Source: Pedobacter sp. WC2423
Lineage (GTDB): Bacteria; Bacteroidota; Bacteroidia; Sphingobacteriales; Sphingobacteriaceae
Reading direction: 5' to 3'
NCBI RefSeq assembly: GCF_040822065.1
Contig: NZ_CP162005.1
Location: 1 to 64,000 of the forward strand
DNA: 64,000 nt
The position numbers and the translations under genes are program-made. Position 1 is the stretch's first letter; every line of letters begins with the position of its first letter. The notes under the pieces are model-generated. The model was not told the DNA's origin, did no database searches, and saw only the letters and a program-made list of their open reading frames with translations. This document shows positions 43,918-53,491 of the stretch, piece by piece.

Positions 43918-45535
43918 AAGGCAGGGTTCATCGAGAGAAAATAGTACATCATTAATTGGCCGGCTATCAGAAAAGCTGAAGTATAAGAATGAAAACTTCT
44001 CTTCAAAGATAAGCCTGACACTTGATGATGTTAATGTTTTGCTCAATGAACTTCAGGTATACCAACTGGAGCTGGAAATGCAGAATGATGAATTGAAAAC
44101 TTCCTATTTGACACTGGACAGGGAGCGGGCTAAGTTCGTCGGCTTATTCGACCTGGCACCTGTAGGCTATTTTATCCTGGATTATCTGGGTGTAGTGGAA
44201 GAAGCGAATCAGAATGGTATAGATCTGCTTAATATAGCCAGACCTACCATTCTCCATAAAAGATTTCAAAGTTTTATTTCTCCGCAGTCGTGGGAAGATT
44301 TTTACAATTTTCTGCACAGGATGCAATATAATGATACCAAACAAACGGCAGAAATCAAGTTGAAATTAGCAGATGATCAGGTCATTTATACCCGTATGGA
44401 GGGAAGAGCAATTTCCAGTATCATAGTAACAGATGTCAAATATTATATTACAGTTATTGATATTACAGAAAGTCGTAATGCACAACAAGTCTTAAAAGAG
44501 ACCAAAGAACGACTGGAGATGACACTTAAAGCCTCTGCAACAGGAACCTGGACTATATGCAGCGAAACCAACTCTGTTTTCCTGGATCCCCACAGTTTTA
44601 ATATTATGGGAATCAGAAACTGGGAATTTAATGGAACAATTACAGGATTAATTGCATTAATTCATCCTGAAGATCGGCAACAGGTGAGCAATCAGTTGCT
44701 GGGAGCTATACATGGAGTAAAAGATATAGGTCTGGAATTCAGGATCATTACACAAGATGACGATTTCAAATATATTGCTGCAAAGGGTCATGAAATTAAA
44801 ATGCAGGAAGAATCCGGTTATTTTGCCGGTATATTATCAGATATCACAGAAAGGAAAAGGTTAGAGCGTGAAGCTGAATCCTTAAAAAATGATCAGCAAA
44901 AACTAATTCTTTCTGCAACACTTACTGCACAGGAAAAAGAGCGTAATATCATCAGTAGTGCTTTGCACGATAGTATTTGTCAGCTGCTTTATGGAATTAA
45001 GCTAAACCTGGAAAGTGTAGAAAGAACTAATTACCTGAAAGGGGAGTTTAAGAATGTGAACGCGTTACTGGATCAGGTGATTAAAGAAACCAGGCAAATT
45101 TCTTATGAACTTACACCTACTGTACTCAAAGATTTTGGCTTTGTTGCAGGGATCAAAGAAATGGCACAGCGTACCAGTACTGATCATTTCCATATTGATA
45201 CTTATATTGATAGTGCGGCAGATTATCTGCGTACAGATGTGCAGCTTTATCTTTTCAGGATGATACAAGAACTAATCAATAACTGTATCAAACATGCCAA
45301 AGCGAGTAAGGCAGAGATCAAAGTTCGTTTACATCGTAATCAGGTTTCTATTCAGGTTGCAGATAATGGCATAGGTTTTAACATCAATACAGAGCAGGCT
45401 GGTCATACCGGATCGGGCTTAAGCGGAATTAAAAACAGAGTATACTTGTTAAATGGGCAGGTAAAATTTCATAAGTCCAAACAGGGCATGATCGTAACGA
45501 TTACATTCGAAAAAACAGCGGAACTTTCGATGTAA
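43910..45535 (+). CDS. PAS-domain histidine kinase, HisKA_3/NarL-partner type
   Basis: A 541-aa cytoplasmic sensor kinase starting at GTG and overlapping the preceding stop by 8 bp. Two PAS domains lie at about 85-190 and 205-310. The dimerisation domain has the phosphorylatable His in ISSALHDSICQLLYGIKL (about residue 350). The HATPase region has NNCIKHAKAS, DNGIGFN and GSGLSGIKNR. HisKA_3 kinases normally pair with LuxR-type regulators, and one (46622-47266) lies two genes downstream. No membrane helix is seen, so the signal is probably intracellular or passed on from the CheB-CheR-PAS protein. Confidence 0.92.
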   Translation: MDRRQGSSRENSTSLIGRLSEKLKYKNENFSSKISLTLDDVNVLLNELQVYQLELEMQNDELKTSYLTLDRERAKFVGLFDLAPVGYFILDYLGVVEEANQNGIDLLNIARPTILHKRFQSFISPQSWEDFYNFLHRMQYNDTKQTAEIKLKLADDQVIYTRMEGRAISSIIVTDVKYYITVIDITESRNAQQVLKETKERLEMTLKASATGTWTICSETNSVFLDPHSFNIMGIRNWEFNGTITGLIALIHPEDRQQVSNQLLGAIHGVKDIGLEFRIITQDDDFKYIAAKGHEIKMQEESGYFAGILSDITERKRLEREAESLKNDQQKLILSATLTAQEKERNIISSALHDSICQLLYGIKLNLESVERTNYLKGEFKNVNALLDQVIKETRQISYELTPTVLKDFGFVAGIKEMAQRTSTDHFHIDTYIDSAADYLRTDVQLYLFRMIQELINNCIKHAKASKAEIKVRLHRNQVSIQVADNGIGFNINTEQAGHTGSGLSGIKNRVYLLNGQVKFHKSKQGMIVTITFEKTAELSM

Positions 45536-45555
45536 TTATATTCAATTCAGGGGAT

Positions 45556-46569
45556 ATGAAAGCGGAAGCAATCAAAAACATTATTACAATCGGAACTTCG
45601 GCAGGTGGCTTTTCTGCCATTGCAAAATTAGTAACAAATTTTAAACCAGATCTCGATGCAGCCATATTTATTGTGATTCATTTGTCTGGTCATTCCAATT
45701 CAGAAATCATTCTAAAAGGTATTCAGAAACATACACTGTTAAAATGCAAGGTAGCCGAAGATCAGCAGGAAATTCAAAACCGGACAATTTATCTGGCCAA
45801 AGCAGACCATCAGCTATTATTGATCAAAGGTAAAATGCTGGTAACTAAAGGTGCTTTTGAAAATCACTGGCGTCCTGCTGTAGATGTACTTTTCAGATCT
45901 GCTGCTGCTGCCTATGGAAGTTGTGTCACAGGAATCATCTTAACCGGACTCATGGATGATGGTGTATCCGGGATGTATGCGATCAAAAGGAGCGGAGGAC
46001 TGTGTATTGTTCAGGATCCTGAAGAAGCTGAATTTCCTGATATGCCAAACAGTGTATTAGAGGTGATGGAAGTCGATTATAAAGTAACGCTGAATGAAAT
46101 AGGACCTATTTTAAGCAATAGATTTTCTCATACCACTTGTGTAGAAACAGAAATTCCTGCTGAGGTGAAACTGGAGGCAGAGATTACCAGGAGAATGACC
46201 ACAAATATGAAAGATTTAAGTAAATTAGGTGACTTTAGCCATTTGACCTGCCCGGATTGTGGGGGTACAATGGTCAGAATAACTAATGATGCCATACCAC
46301 GTTACCGTTGTTATACGGGGCATTCTTTCACAGAGCGGATTTTTGAAGAACAGCAGCTAAAAGGAATAGAAGATTCTCTTTGGGTGGCTATAAGAATGAT
46401 GGAAGAAAGGAAAAATCTGCTGATGAATATGAGCAGGCCAAGAATGGCTGATCAGGGTTTACCAGCGGATACTTCAAGAAATGAAAGGGCTGAAGGAATT
46501 CAGCTGCATATAGACAGACTCAGAAAGATGTTAATGGATCTGGGAAATTTGCCAGGAACAGCAGACTAA
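45556..46569 (+). CDS. Stand-alone CheB methylesterase-domain protein with zinc-ribbon-like tail
   Basis: A 337-aa protein. The N-terminal ~190 residues are a CheB catalytic domain without a receiver (catalytic Ser in IGTSAGGFSA, His in VIHLSGHS, Asp in LMDDGVSG). Residues about 230-262 contain CPDCGG...YRCYTGHSFT, a Cys4/His-type zinc-ribbon typical of this subfamily. A helical tail follows. It lies 20 bp after the kinase gene in the same operon. Lacking a receiver, it must be regulated by other means, maybe by the neighbours. Confidence 0.9.
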   Translation: MKAEAIKNIITIGTSAGGFSAIAKLVTNFKPDLDAAIFIVIHLSGHSNSEIILKGIQKHTLLKCKVAEDQQEIQNRTIYLAKADHQLLLIKGKMLVTKGAFENHWRPAVDVLFRSAAAAYGSCVTGIILTGLMDDGVSGMYAIKRSGGLCIVQDPEEAEFPDMPNSVLEVMEVDYKVTLNEIGPILSNRFSHTTCVETEIPAEVKLEAEITRRMTTNMKDLSKLGDFSHLTCPDCGGTMVRITNDAIPRYRCYTGHSFTERIFEEQQLKGIEDSLWVAIRMMEERKNLLMNMSRPRMADQGLPADTSRNERAEGIQLHIDRLRKMLMDLGNLPGTAD

Positions 46570-46621
46570 TGCTGTGATTTTGCAGAAAACTGTTGGATTA
46601 TAAGAAAACTAAAGAATATTT

Positions 46622-47266
46622 ATGTTAAGCCTGATATTAGCCGAAGATCATAATATTGTACGCAACGGAATTCGTATGCTACTGGAAGCTGATAAAGAAA
46701 TTAGTATTGCCGGGGAAGCTACAAATGGTTTGGAAGTACTGGAGATCATCAGCAGCGGGGTTAAAGTGGACATTGTACTGGCAGATATTAATATGCCCGA
46801 AATGGACGGAATAGCCCTGATTAAAGAACTGAAATTGAAAAGTCCGGCTACGCAGATTGTGATGCTTTCTATGCTGGATAATGATAAATATGTTTCTCAG
46901 GCTTTTTCTGAAGGCGCATCTGGTTATCTGCTTAAAAGTGTAAGTGCGGATGAACTTATATTTTCTTTGAAACATGTGAATGCCGGAGGGCAGTATTTAT
47001 GTGCTGAGCTGGCCATGCGTTTATTGAATAAATCCATTTCTACGGTGCCACTGAACCGGATCAATGATCATGTAGAGTATTCTATGCGGGAAATTGAAAT
47101 TCTGGAATTGATTGCCGAAGGATTGACAAATAATGAAATGTCTGCCAAACTGTTTATCAGCAAGCGTACTATAGAGGGGCACAGACAAAGCCTCATTGAA
47201 AAAACCGGCGCAAAAAATACGGCTGCGCTGATCAGATATGCTGTATTAAGCGGAATTATTCAATAG
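46622..47266 (+). CDS. NarL/FixJ-family response regulator
   Basis: A 214-aa regulator. The receiver's phospho-acceptor Asp is in LADINMPEMDG (about residue 57) and the switch Lys in LLKSVSAD. The LuxR-type helix-turn-helix (about 150-212) has MREIEILELIAEGLTNNEMS and SKRTIEGHRQSL. It is the probable partner of the HisKA_3 kinase upstream and the output of the operon. The gap to the CheB gene is 52 bp with no terminator. Confidence 0.95.
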   Translation: MLSLILAEDHNIVRNGIRMLLEADKEISIAGEATNGLEVLEIISSGVKVDIVLADINMPEMDGIALIKELKLKSPATQIVMLSMLDNDKYVSQAFSEGASGYLLKSVSADELIFSLKHVNAGGQYLCAELAMRLLNKSISTVPLNRINDHVEYSMREIEILELIAEGLTNNEMSAKLFISKRTIEGHRQSLIEKTGAKNTAALIRYAVLSGIIQ

Positions 47267-47269
47267 CTT

Positions 47270-47980
47270 TTATAAAAAACTTAACAGTTTGTAAGCAAGT
47301 TTCTGTGTTTCAAAATTGACTTGGGCTTTTCCCTGCTGGTTAAAATAAAACATTCCTTTTGCTGAAAGATGCTGAACGTCTTTATGCTCAAGGCTGATCT
47401 GAAAAGGATATTTTCCTGAATCATCAGGAATTCCGGAAATGAATGAAATTGTTCCGGAAATACGGAAAACTTCCTCCTCTCTCGTTACAGTGATCATGAC
47501 TTTACTTCCCGTTTTCAATCTGGAAATATTAAATTTATCGGCTACTGCTGTACAATAAACCTCGCCCTGACTTTTAATATCAGGCATAATATAAAACAGG
47601 GTGTCATTTTTACTTACATAAGTTTTGCTCCTGAACTCAATTTTATTGGGCAGGTAATAACCAGCTTCTTTAGCATAAACTGATGTTTCCTTTTGTGCGG
47701 ATAAATCATAAATAGTGAATAGAAAAGTATTGAGGACAATCTCATCGTTCATGTCAAACACATCTTTTTTGATAATACCATTAAACGGGCTGATTACAGG
47801 TGTAATTTTGTGTTGTGTATGAAACTGTGCATTAAAAGATATACTGTCTTGATAAGGGATCATAAGGGCAGTAGTCACAATCAGCAGCAATGATACACCT
47901 GTGACCACTACATCCCGGTTGAAAAACCATTTCCATGGTTTAACAGCAGTACTACGATCTGTCTCTTTCAGTTTCATCAA
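47270..47980 (-). CDS. HlyD-like periplasmic adaptor fragment
   Basis: A 236-aa protein with one membrane helix (about residues 26-46) and a periplasmic beta-rich region like a membrane-fusion (HlyD) protein: ITPVISPFNGIIKKDVFDMND is the biotinyl-lipoyl-like half and GEVYCTAVADKFNISRLKTG the barrel part. The helical hairpin of a full adaptor is missing, so it is shorter than the usual 350-400 aa. No partner ABC/peptidase transporter is adjacent. The real function is uncertain; it is convergent with the NarL regulator (3 bp between stops). Confidence 0.55.
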   Translation of the reverse strand: MMKLKETDRSTAVKPWKWFFNRDVVVTGVSLLLIVTTALMIPYQDSISFNAQFHTQHKITPVISPFNGIIKKDVFDMNDEIVLNTFLFTIYDLSAQKETSVYAKEAGYYLPNKIEFRSKTYVSKNDTLFYIMPDIKSQGEVYCTAVADKFNISRLKTGSKVMITVTREEEVFRISGTISFISGIPDDSGKYPFQISLEHKDVQHLSAKGMFYFNQQGKAQVNFETQKLAYKLLSFL

Positions 47981-48014
47981 TTTGCCGTGTCGGTTAAGCC
48001 AGCCAGAAAATAAA

Positions 48015-48047
48015 ACAAGCCAGGGAGCTAGACCTCGCCTGACTTGT
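48015..48047. terminator. Hairpin with T-rich flanks in the HlyD-like/LytTR gap
   Basis: ACAAG-C-CAGG pairs with CCTG-A-CTTGT, with TCTTTTC on one side and TTTTATTTT on the other strand. There is no gene upstream on the plus strand, so on the minus strand it may act in the leader of the HlyD-like gene. Confidence 0.45.
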
Positions 48048-48252
48048 TCTTTTCATAGGTAGAAAAGTTATATTCTAATCAAATTATTGATATAGTTCCG
48101 TATCCTGAAATAATTTGGGTTAAACTGAGTATTGGAATGGTGAAAGTAATTTTTAAGAGGGTTAAAAAAATATTAAATCGATTATTGATTCAGGAGTTTA
48201 TATAGTACATTCATTTCTCTGAATACTACCAGTAATTAATTAAAATTAACCT

Positions 48253-48990
48253 ATGAATATTACCTGCTACATTGTTGATGATGAATATCATGTGATCAGT
48301 ACTTTAAGAGAGTATATTAGTGAAGTTCCTTATCTTGAATTGGTTGGATTTAACAGTAATCCTGAAAAAGGACTGACTGAGGTGAACAGGCTGGCTCCGG
48401 ACCTGGTTTTTCTGGACATCAATATGCCGATGCTGGATGGAATGGATTTCTGCCAGCTGATTACTACCTCTACCAAGGTTGTTTTTGTAAGCGGTTACCG
48501 GGATTATGCTTTTGATGCATTTAGTCACAATGCTGTAGATTATCTATTGAAACCGGTTTCTCATAAAAGATTTATGCAAGCTATACATAAAGTGATCAGT
48601 TTTGTACCTATGCTGAGCGGTAAGCCGTCGGCTAAGAATCCGGCATCCGAAGTCTCTTACATCTATATTAAACACGGAGTAAAAGGAAGGCTGATCAAAA
48701 TGGAATTTGATGATATTTATTATTTAGAATCAAATGATAATCAGGTAGTTTTTAACCTGGAAACTGAGCATTATATCGCCTATGTTCCTTTGAAAACTGT
48801 TCTTCCTCAACTACCGGAAACGAGCTTTCTGCGGATCCATAAATCCTTTGTAGTGAACCATAAAAAGATCAGCCACATTGAAGGAAATATGATCATTTTA
48901 AAGAATAAAACTATACTGCAACTGGGTAATACCTACAAAGATTCTTTCTTTAAATATGTTGGCTTAAGCGTATTAAAAACTAATAAATAA
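48253..48990 (+). CDS. LytTR-family response regulator
   Basis: A 245-aa LytT/AgrA-type regulator. The receiver domain has VDDEYHVI at the N-terminus, phospho-acceptor Asp in LVFLDINMPMLDG and Lys in LLKPVSHKRF. The C-terminal LytTR DNA-binding domain spans about 135-240, with EFDDIYYLESNDNQVVF and FLRIHKSFVVNHKKI. No LytS/histidine-kinase partner is adjacent, so it is an orphan in this window. Bacteroidota kinases of this type (His_kinase domain) are usually membrane proteins encoded elsewhere. Confidence 0.93.
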   Translation: MNITCYIVDDEYHVISTLREYISEVPYLELVGFNSNPEKGLTEVNRLAPDLVFLDINMPMLDGMDFCQLITTSTKVVFVSGYRDYAFDAFSHNAVDYLLKPVSHKRFMQAIHKVISFVPMLSGKPSAKNPASEVSYIYIKHGVKGRLIKMEFDDIYYLESNDNQVVFNLETEHYIAYVPLKTVLPQLPETSFLRIHKSFVVNHKKISHIEGNMIILKNKTILQLGNTYKDSFFKYVGLSVLKTNK

Positions 48991-49040
48991 ACATCAGATT
49001 TACCGGGTTAATCATTTATAATTAAGTTTATACCAGGAAA

Positions 49041-49065
49041 CCTGGCCATTATGGCCGGGCTTTTC
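49041..49065 (+). terminator. Terminator after LytTR gene
   Basis: CCTGGCCA-TTA-TGGCCGGG (one G-T pair) followed by CTTTTCT. Confidence 0.75.
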
Positions 49066-49164
49066 TGATTTGCGGCCTTCTGTTTTTTTTCCTAGTTTTA
49101 GCACCAGTTAAGGTCATTCCATTAGCAGATGAAATCTTAAAATTTCTCATTTAACCCTTATATT

Positions 49165-49860
49165 TTGGATAAGCAATCAATTGATAAAAAAGATCTTGAA
49201 AAACAGCGCGCAGCCAGGGCAGCAGTTAAATTTATTCAGCAAAATGATATCGTTGGATTAGGGACTGGTTCTACAGCTTTTTTTGCGATTCAGGAAATAG
49301 CCATTTTAGTGAAGAATGGACTGAAAATCAAAGGTGTACCTACTTCTGAGCATACAGCGGCACTAGCATTATCCTTAGGAATTGAATTACTGCCGATGGA
49401 AGAAGTTAAATCAATTGATATTACTATAGATGGAGCAGATGAATTTGATACGCAGTTAAATTTAATCAAAGGGGGCGGGGGTGCATTGTTCAGAGAGAAA
49501 ATTGTGGCTTCCCTCACTAAAAATGAAATTATTATTGCAGACTCAGGTAAATTGGTAACGCAGCTGGGAAAATTCAAAGTTCCCATTGAAGTAGTGCCGC
49601 TTGCGCTTAATTATGTGCAGCAGCAGCTTCGTAAATTGAACGGTAAAGGAGAAGTCCGGATAAAAGATAACTCCCCGTTTATCACAGATAATCATAATAT
49701 CATTGTAGATGCAGACTTTGGGCTGATCGGCGATCCTGCTGCGCTATCAGAAAACTTAAACAGGATAGAAGGAATTTTAGCACATGGCTTATTTGTGCAG
49801 CTCACCTCAAAGATTATTATGGGACAAGGAACTGAAACTATTATCTATGCTGGAAATTAA
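49165..49860 (+). CDS. rpiA: Ribose-5-phosphate isomerase A
   Basis: Interconverts ribose-5-phosphate and ribulose-5-phosphate in the pentose phosphate pathway. The 231-aa protein has VGLGTGSTAFFAI, the TIDGADEFD catalytic motif and the KGGGGALFREK phosphate loop. The start is TTG at 49165; no in-frame ATG exists nearby and the RpiA N-terminus begins at the predicted place. The next gene overlaps its end by 14 bp. Confidence 0.95.
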   Translation: MDKQSIDKKDLEKQRAARAAVKFIQQNDIVGLGTGSTAFFAIQEIAILVKNGLKIKGVPTSEHTAALALSLGIELLPMEEVKSIDITIDGADEFDTQLNLIKGGGGALFREKIVASLTKNEIIIADSGKLVTQLGKFKVPIEVVPLALNYVQQQLRKLNGKGEVRIKDNSPFITDNHNIIVDADFGLIGDPAALSENLNRIEGILAHGLFVQLTSKIIMGQGTETIIYAGN

Positions 49861-50395
49861 CTTTGATCCCTTTCCAACTTTGGAATCGGAGCGTTTAGTA
49901 CTCAGAAAAATTACACCTGCCGACGTTGATGAAGTATTTGCCATCAGATCTGATGCGCAGACGATGAAATATATTCCCCGCCCGCTGGCAAAAACTAAAG
50001 ATGATGCATTGGAGCATATCAATGTGGTTAATAAAGCTATTGAAGATAATGCCGGTATCAACTGGGGAATTTCATTTAAGGATGATCCTAAACTGTTAGG
50101 TATGATTTGCCTGATCAGAATGCAGCCAGAAAACTACCGGACAGAAACCGGATATATCCTCCATCCTGATTATCACCGGAAAGGGATTATCAGTGAAGCC
50201 TTTGATACGGTAATTGACTATGCCTTTAATGTGCTCAAATTTCACTCGCTTGAAGCCGTAATTGACCCGGATAACATTGCTTCTGAGCAATTATTGATCA
50301 AACATAAATTTGTGAAAGAAGGGCATTTCAAGGAAAATTGTTTTTATGAAGGCAAGTTTCTGGATGCAGTTATTTATTCAAGGATTAATCGATAA
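49847..50395 (+). CDS. GNAT-family N-acetyltransferase (RimJ/RimL-like)
   Basis: An acetyl-CoA-dependent acyltransferase of ~182 aa. The ATG at 49847 (MLEINFDPFPTLESERLVLR) is chosen, because the first residues of the longer frame are read through rpiA sequence. Family features are the N-terminal ERLVLRKITPAD, the acetyl-CoA pyrophosphate loop near HPDYHRKGIISEA and the C-terminal IKHKFVKEGHFKENCFYEGKF. The RimL type acetylates N-termini of ribosomal proteins or small molecules; the substrate is unknown. It overlaps rpiA by 14 bp, so it is in one operon. Confidence 0.9.
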   Translation: MLEINFDPFPTLESERLVLRKITPADVDEVFAIRSDAQTMKYIPRPLAKTKDDALEHINVVNKAIEDNAGINWGISFKDDPKLLGMICLIRMQPENYRTETGYILHPDYHRKGIISEAFDTVIDYAFNVLKFHSLEAVIDPDNIASEQLLIKHKFVKEGHFKENCFYEGKFLDAVIYSRINR

Positions 50396-50472
50396 ATGAC
50401 TTAGCCACAATCCCCTGCAAAACCCAATCACCAAGCTTAATGCTGTTTCTTTTATTATTATGATGTAAATTG

Positions 50473-50480
50473 TATATTTG
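50473..50480 (+). promoter_or_regulatory. -7 box TATATTTG of LysR gene
   Basis: An exact TAnnTTTG match, 18 bp upstream of the ATG. Its last base is the first base of the operator palindrome. Confidence 0.6.
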
Positions 50481-50497
50481 TATCATAATTATGATAC
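50480..50497. promoter_or_regulatory. 18-bp perfect palindrome GTATCATAATTATGATAC, operator
   Basis: A perfect dyad overlapping the expected transcription start of the LysR-family gene, with an extra half-site ATTATGAT at 50457-50464. Autoregulation is the simplest reading. Confidence 0.75.
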
Positions 50498-50498
50498 T

Positions 50499-51416
50499 AT
50501 GGTCAATCTGGAATGGTACCGCACATTTAAAGCTATTTATGAAACTGGCACTTTGACCGGGGCAGCAGAAGCGCTTTTCGTTTCTCAGCCGGGGGTAAGT
50601 TTACATCTGAGTTCTTTAGAATCTTATGTGGGCTATAAACTTTTTGACAGAACATCCAGAAAGATGGTCCCTACAGAAAGGGGTAAAGTAATGTATAACT
50701 TTGTACTGGAAGCTTTATTGAAATTAGAAGAAGCCGAAAAACACTTCCACCGGAGTACTGAAAAGGAGAAACCGACCCTAAGTTTAGGGATGTGTTTTGA
50801 AACCTTTCAGCTGATGCTTGAACCTTATTTGTCAGGTTTACCTTTTAATGTAATTGTTAAATTCGGGGATTATCCGCAAATGCTGAACGATCTGGACAAT
50901 GGGATTCTCGATCTGGTCATTACCCCGCATATGGATAATACCATGAAAAATATCGCCTATAAGCCATTTTCAAAAGAACGGATTGTACTGGTTGGGGGAT
51001 CGAAAAATGACCTGACAGATTTTGACCTGATGCTTCAGGACGGAAACCTGAAAGGCATGCGGGAATGGCTGAAACATCAGATCTGGTATGGGACTTCTGG
51101 CGATATGGAACATCTGATGAGATTCTGGCATTTCAATTTTAATCAAAGACTGGATTTTAAACCTAATTATATTGTTCCTAATATGAGCTCTATTGTGCGC
51201 TGTATTAAAGGAATGGAAGGATTTGCAGTGGTCCCGGACTTTTTGTGCCGTCATGAAATATTGAATGGCAACGTTAAATTAGTATGGGAGGGCAGTAAAG
51301 TCATGGAAAACACGCTGCATTTCGCCATGCGGAAAAAAACAATTTATGCTGCGGAAATTAAAATGATCCAGGATATTTTTGAAAGGGAGATGGTACCGCT
51401 GGAAAATGAAAAATGA
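50499..51416 (+). CDS. LysR-family transcriptional regulator
   Basis: About 305 aa. The N-terminal winged helix-turn-helix (residues about 3-62) has TLTGAAEALFVSQPGVSLHL with the recognition helix and the typical YKLFDRTSRKMVPTERG wing. The C-terminal ~220 residues form the type-2 periplasmic-binding-like effector domain. The ATG at 50499 is preferred over one 21 bp upstream, because the upper one lies in the operator palindrome. The effector and target genes are not evident; thrS follows on the same strand but with its own promoter. Confidence 0.92.
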   Translation: MVNLEWYRTFKAIYETGTLTGAAEALFVSQPGVSLHLSSLESYVGYKLFDRTSRKMVPTERGKVMYNFVLEALLKLEEAEKHFHRSTEKEKPTLSLGMCFETFQLMLEPYLSGLPFNVIVKFGDYPQMLNDLDNGILDLVITPHMDNTMKNIAYKPFSKERIVLVGGSKNDLTDFDLMLQDGNLKGMREWLKHQIWYGTSGDMEHLMRFWHFNFNQRLDFKPNYIVPNMSSIVRCIKGMEGFAVVPDFLCRHEILNGNVKLVWEGSKVMENTLHFAMRKKTIYAAEIKMIQDIFEREMVPLENEK

Positions 51417-51471
51417 ACAGGGACATTTGCCTCATTTTTGAATTTATTTCCCGAATTGCAGCATAAAAACT

Positions 51472-51479
51472 TACCTTTG
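51472..51479 (+). promoter_or_regulatory. -7 box TACCTTTG of thrS operon
   Basis: An exact TAnnTTTG match 74 bp upstream of the thrS ATG. It is followed by the leader hairpin at 51489-51507. Confidence 0.6.
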
Positions 51480-51488
51480 TGTCCAAGA

Positions 51489-51507
51489 AATCACCTTGTA
51501 AGTGATT
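51489..51507 (+). promoter_or_regulatory. Leader hairpin of thrS
   Basis: AATCAC-CTTGTAA-GTGATT forms a perfect 6-bp stem with a 7-nt loop in the 5' leader. A 7-nt loop on a 6-bp stem resembles a tRNA anticodon arm; autoregulation of thrS by such mimicry is known in E. coli. Here it is only an inference. Confidence 0.35.
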
Positions 51508-51552
51508 CGGCACCATTAATTCATTAAATTCACATATAAATCATAGTTGTAG

Positions 51553-53478
51553 ATGATTAACATTACACTTCCGGATGGCTCAGTACGTCCATATGAAAAG
51601 GGAACAAGTGCCCACCAGATTGCTTTATCAATATCTGAAGGTCTTGCCCGTAACGTTTTAGCAGCCGAAGTTAACGGCGAAGTCTGGGATTCTTCCAGAC
51701 CTATTGAAAAAGATTCAGCAGTTAAATTATTAACCTGGAATGATACCGCTGGTAAAGCTACCTTCTGGCACTCTTCTGCCCACATTATGGCCGAAGCACT
51801 GGAAGCGTTATATCCGGGTACTAAATTCGGTATCGGCCCTGCTATCGAAACCGGCTTCTATTATGATGTTGATTTTGGAGATCAGGAATTTTCTTCAGAT
51901 CACTTTAAAGCGATAGAAACCAAATTCATGGAACTGGCCAAACAAAAAGAAGTTTTTGTAAGGGAAAATGTTTCCAAAGCAGATGCAATTGCCTATTTCA
52001 CTGAAAAAGGTGATGAGTATAAATTAGACCTTATACAGGGACTGGAAGATGGTAAAATCACTTTTTATAAACAAGGTGAATTTACTGATTTATGCCGTGG
52101 CCCGCATCTTCCGAATACAGGATTTATCAAGGCTGTAAAGTTAACAAACGTTGCTGGTGCGTACTGGAGAGGTGATGAAACTAAAAAACAGTTAACCCGT
52201 ATTTATGGGGTTACTTTCCCTAAAGCAAGTGAATTAACAGAATACCTGTTGATGATCGAGGAAGCTAAAAAACGCGACCACAGGAAATTAGGAAAAGAAC
52301 TTGAATTATTTGCTTTCTCTGAAAAAGTAGGGATGGGCTTGCCATTATGGTTGCCTAAAGGAGCTGCTTTGCGCGAACGTTTAGTGAACTTCTTAACTAA
52401 AGCACAGGGAAAAGCAGGATACGAACAAGTAATTACTCCGCATATTGGTCATAAAAACCTGTATGTAACTTCAGGTCACTGGGATAAATATGGAGCTGAC
52501 TCTTTTCAGGGGATAAAAACACCTCAGGAAGGGGAGGAGTTCATGTTAAAACCAATGAACTGCCCGCATCACTGTGAAATATACAAAGTTAAACCACGGT
52601 CTTATAAGGATCTTCCATTGCGTTTAGCTGAATTCGGTACTGTTTACCGTTACGAGCAAAGCGGTGAGTTACACGGCTTAACAAGGGTTCGTGGGTTTAC
52701 TCAGGATGATGCGCACTTATTCTGTCGTCCAGACCAGGTGAAAGACGAATTCATGAAGGTGATTGACCTGGTATTGTATGTATTTAAATCTTTAGGATTT
52801 GAAAATTACACTGCGCAGATTTCCTTAAGGGATCCGGAAAATAAGTCGAAATATATTGGTACTGATGAAAACTGGAAACTGGCTGAAGATGCAATTATCG
52901 AAGCTTCGGCAGAGAAAGGTTTGAATACAGTAATCGAATATGGTGAGGCTGCATTCTACGGTCCGAAACTGGATTTCATGGTGAAAGATGCTTTAGGTAG
53001 AAAATGGCAGTTGGGAACTATACAGGTAGATTATAATTTACCGGAAAGATTTGAACTGGAATATACTGGCAGCGACAACCTGAAACACAGACCGGTGATG
53101 ATCCATCGTGCTCCATTCGGTTCCCTGGAACGTTTTATAGCCGTTTTGATTGAACATTGTGCAGGGAATTTCCCATTATGGCTTTCTCCTGAGCAATTTA
53201 TAATCCTTCCTATTTCAGAAAAGTATGAAGAATATGCCAAAAAAGTTTCAGATGAACTAAATAATTCCGATATTCGCGGTTTGATTGACTTTCGCGATGA
53301 GAAAATCGGAAGGAAAATCAGGGACGCAGAGGTGAAAAAAACTCCTTATATGCTGATTATCGGGGAAAAGGAAATGGCAGAAGGAAAATTATCAGTAAGG
53401 AAGCACGGAGAAGGAGATTTAGGAGAAATGACTATCCAGGCGTTCAGCGAATTATTAATTAAAGAAATAACAGTTTAA
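51553..53478 (+). CDS. thrS: Threonyl-tRNA synthetase
   Basis: Charges tRNA-Thr with threonine. The 641-aa protein has the full architecture: TGS domain (1-62), editing domain with [11 protein letters not shown] (about 75-85) and its [12 protein letters not shown] block, class II core with motif 2 ([21 protein letters not shown] in two pieces) and motif 3 [12 protein letters not shown]. The zinc ligand Cys lies in MNCPHHC. The C-terminal anticodon domain follows. It is the first gene of an operon with infC, rpmI and rplT. Confidence 0.98.
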   Translation: MINITLPDGSVRPYEKGTSAHQIALSISEGLARNVLAAEVNGEVWDSSRPIEKDSAVKLLTWNDTAGKATFWHSSAHIMAEALEALYPGTKFGIGPAIETGFYYDVDFGDQEFSSDHFKAIETKFMELAKQKEVFVRENVSKADAIAYFTEKGDEYKLDLIQGLEDGKITFYKQGEFTDLCRGPHLPNTGFIKAVKLTNVAGAYWRGDETKKQLTRIYGVTFPKASELTEYLLMIEEAKKRDHRKLGKELELFAFSEKVGMGLPLWLPKGAALRERLVNFLTKAQGKAGYEQVITPHIGHKNLYVTSGHWDKYGADSFQGIKTPQEGEEFMLKPMNCPHHCEIYKVKPRSYKDLPLRLAEFGTVYRYEQSGELHGLTRVRGFTQDDAHLFCRPDQVKDEFMKVIDLVLYVFKSLGFENYTAQISLRDPENKSKYIGTDENWKLAEDAIIEASAEKGLNTVIEYGEAAFYGPKLDFMVKDALGRKWQLGTIQVDYNLPERFELEYTGSDNLKHRPVMIHRAPFGSLERFIAVLIEHCAGNFPLWLSPEQFIILPISEKYEEYAKKVSDELNNSDIRGLIDFRDEKIGRKIRDAEVKKTPYMLIIGEKEMAEGKLSVRKHGEGDLGEMTIQAFSELLIKEITV

Positions 53479-53491
53479 ACAGTATATAAAT

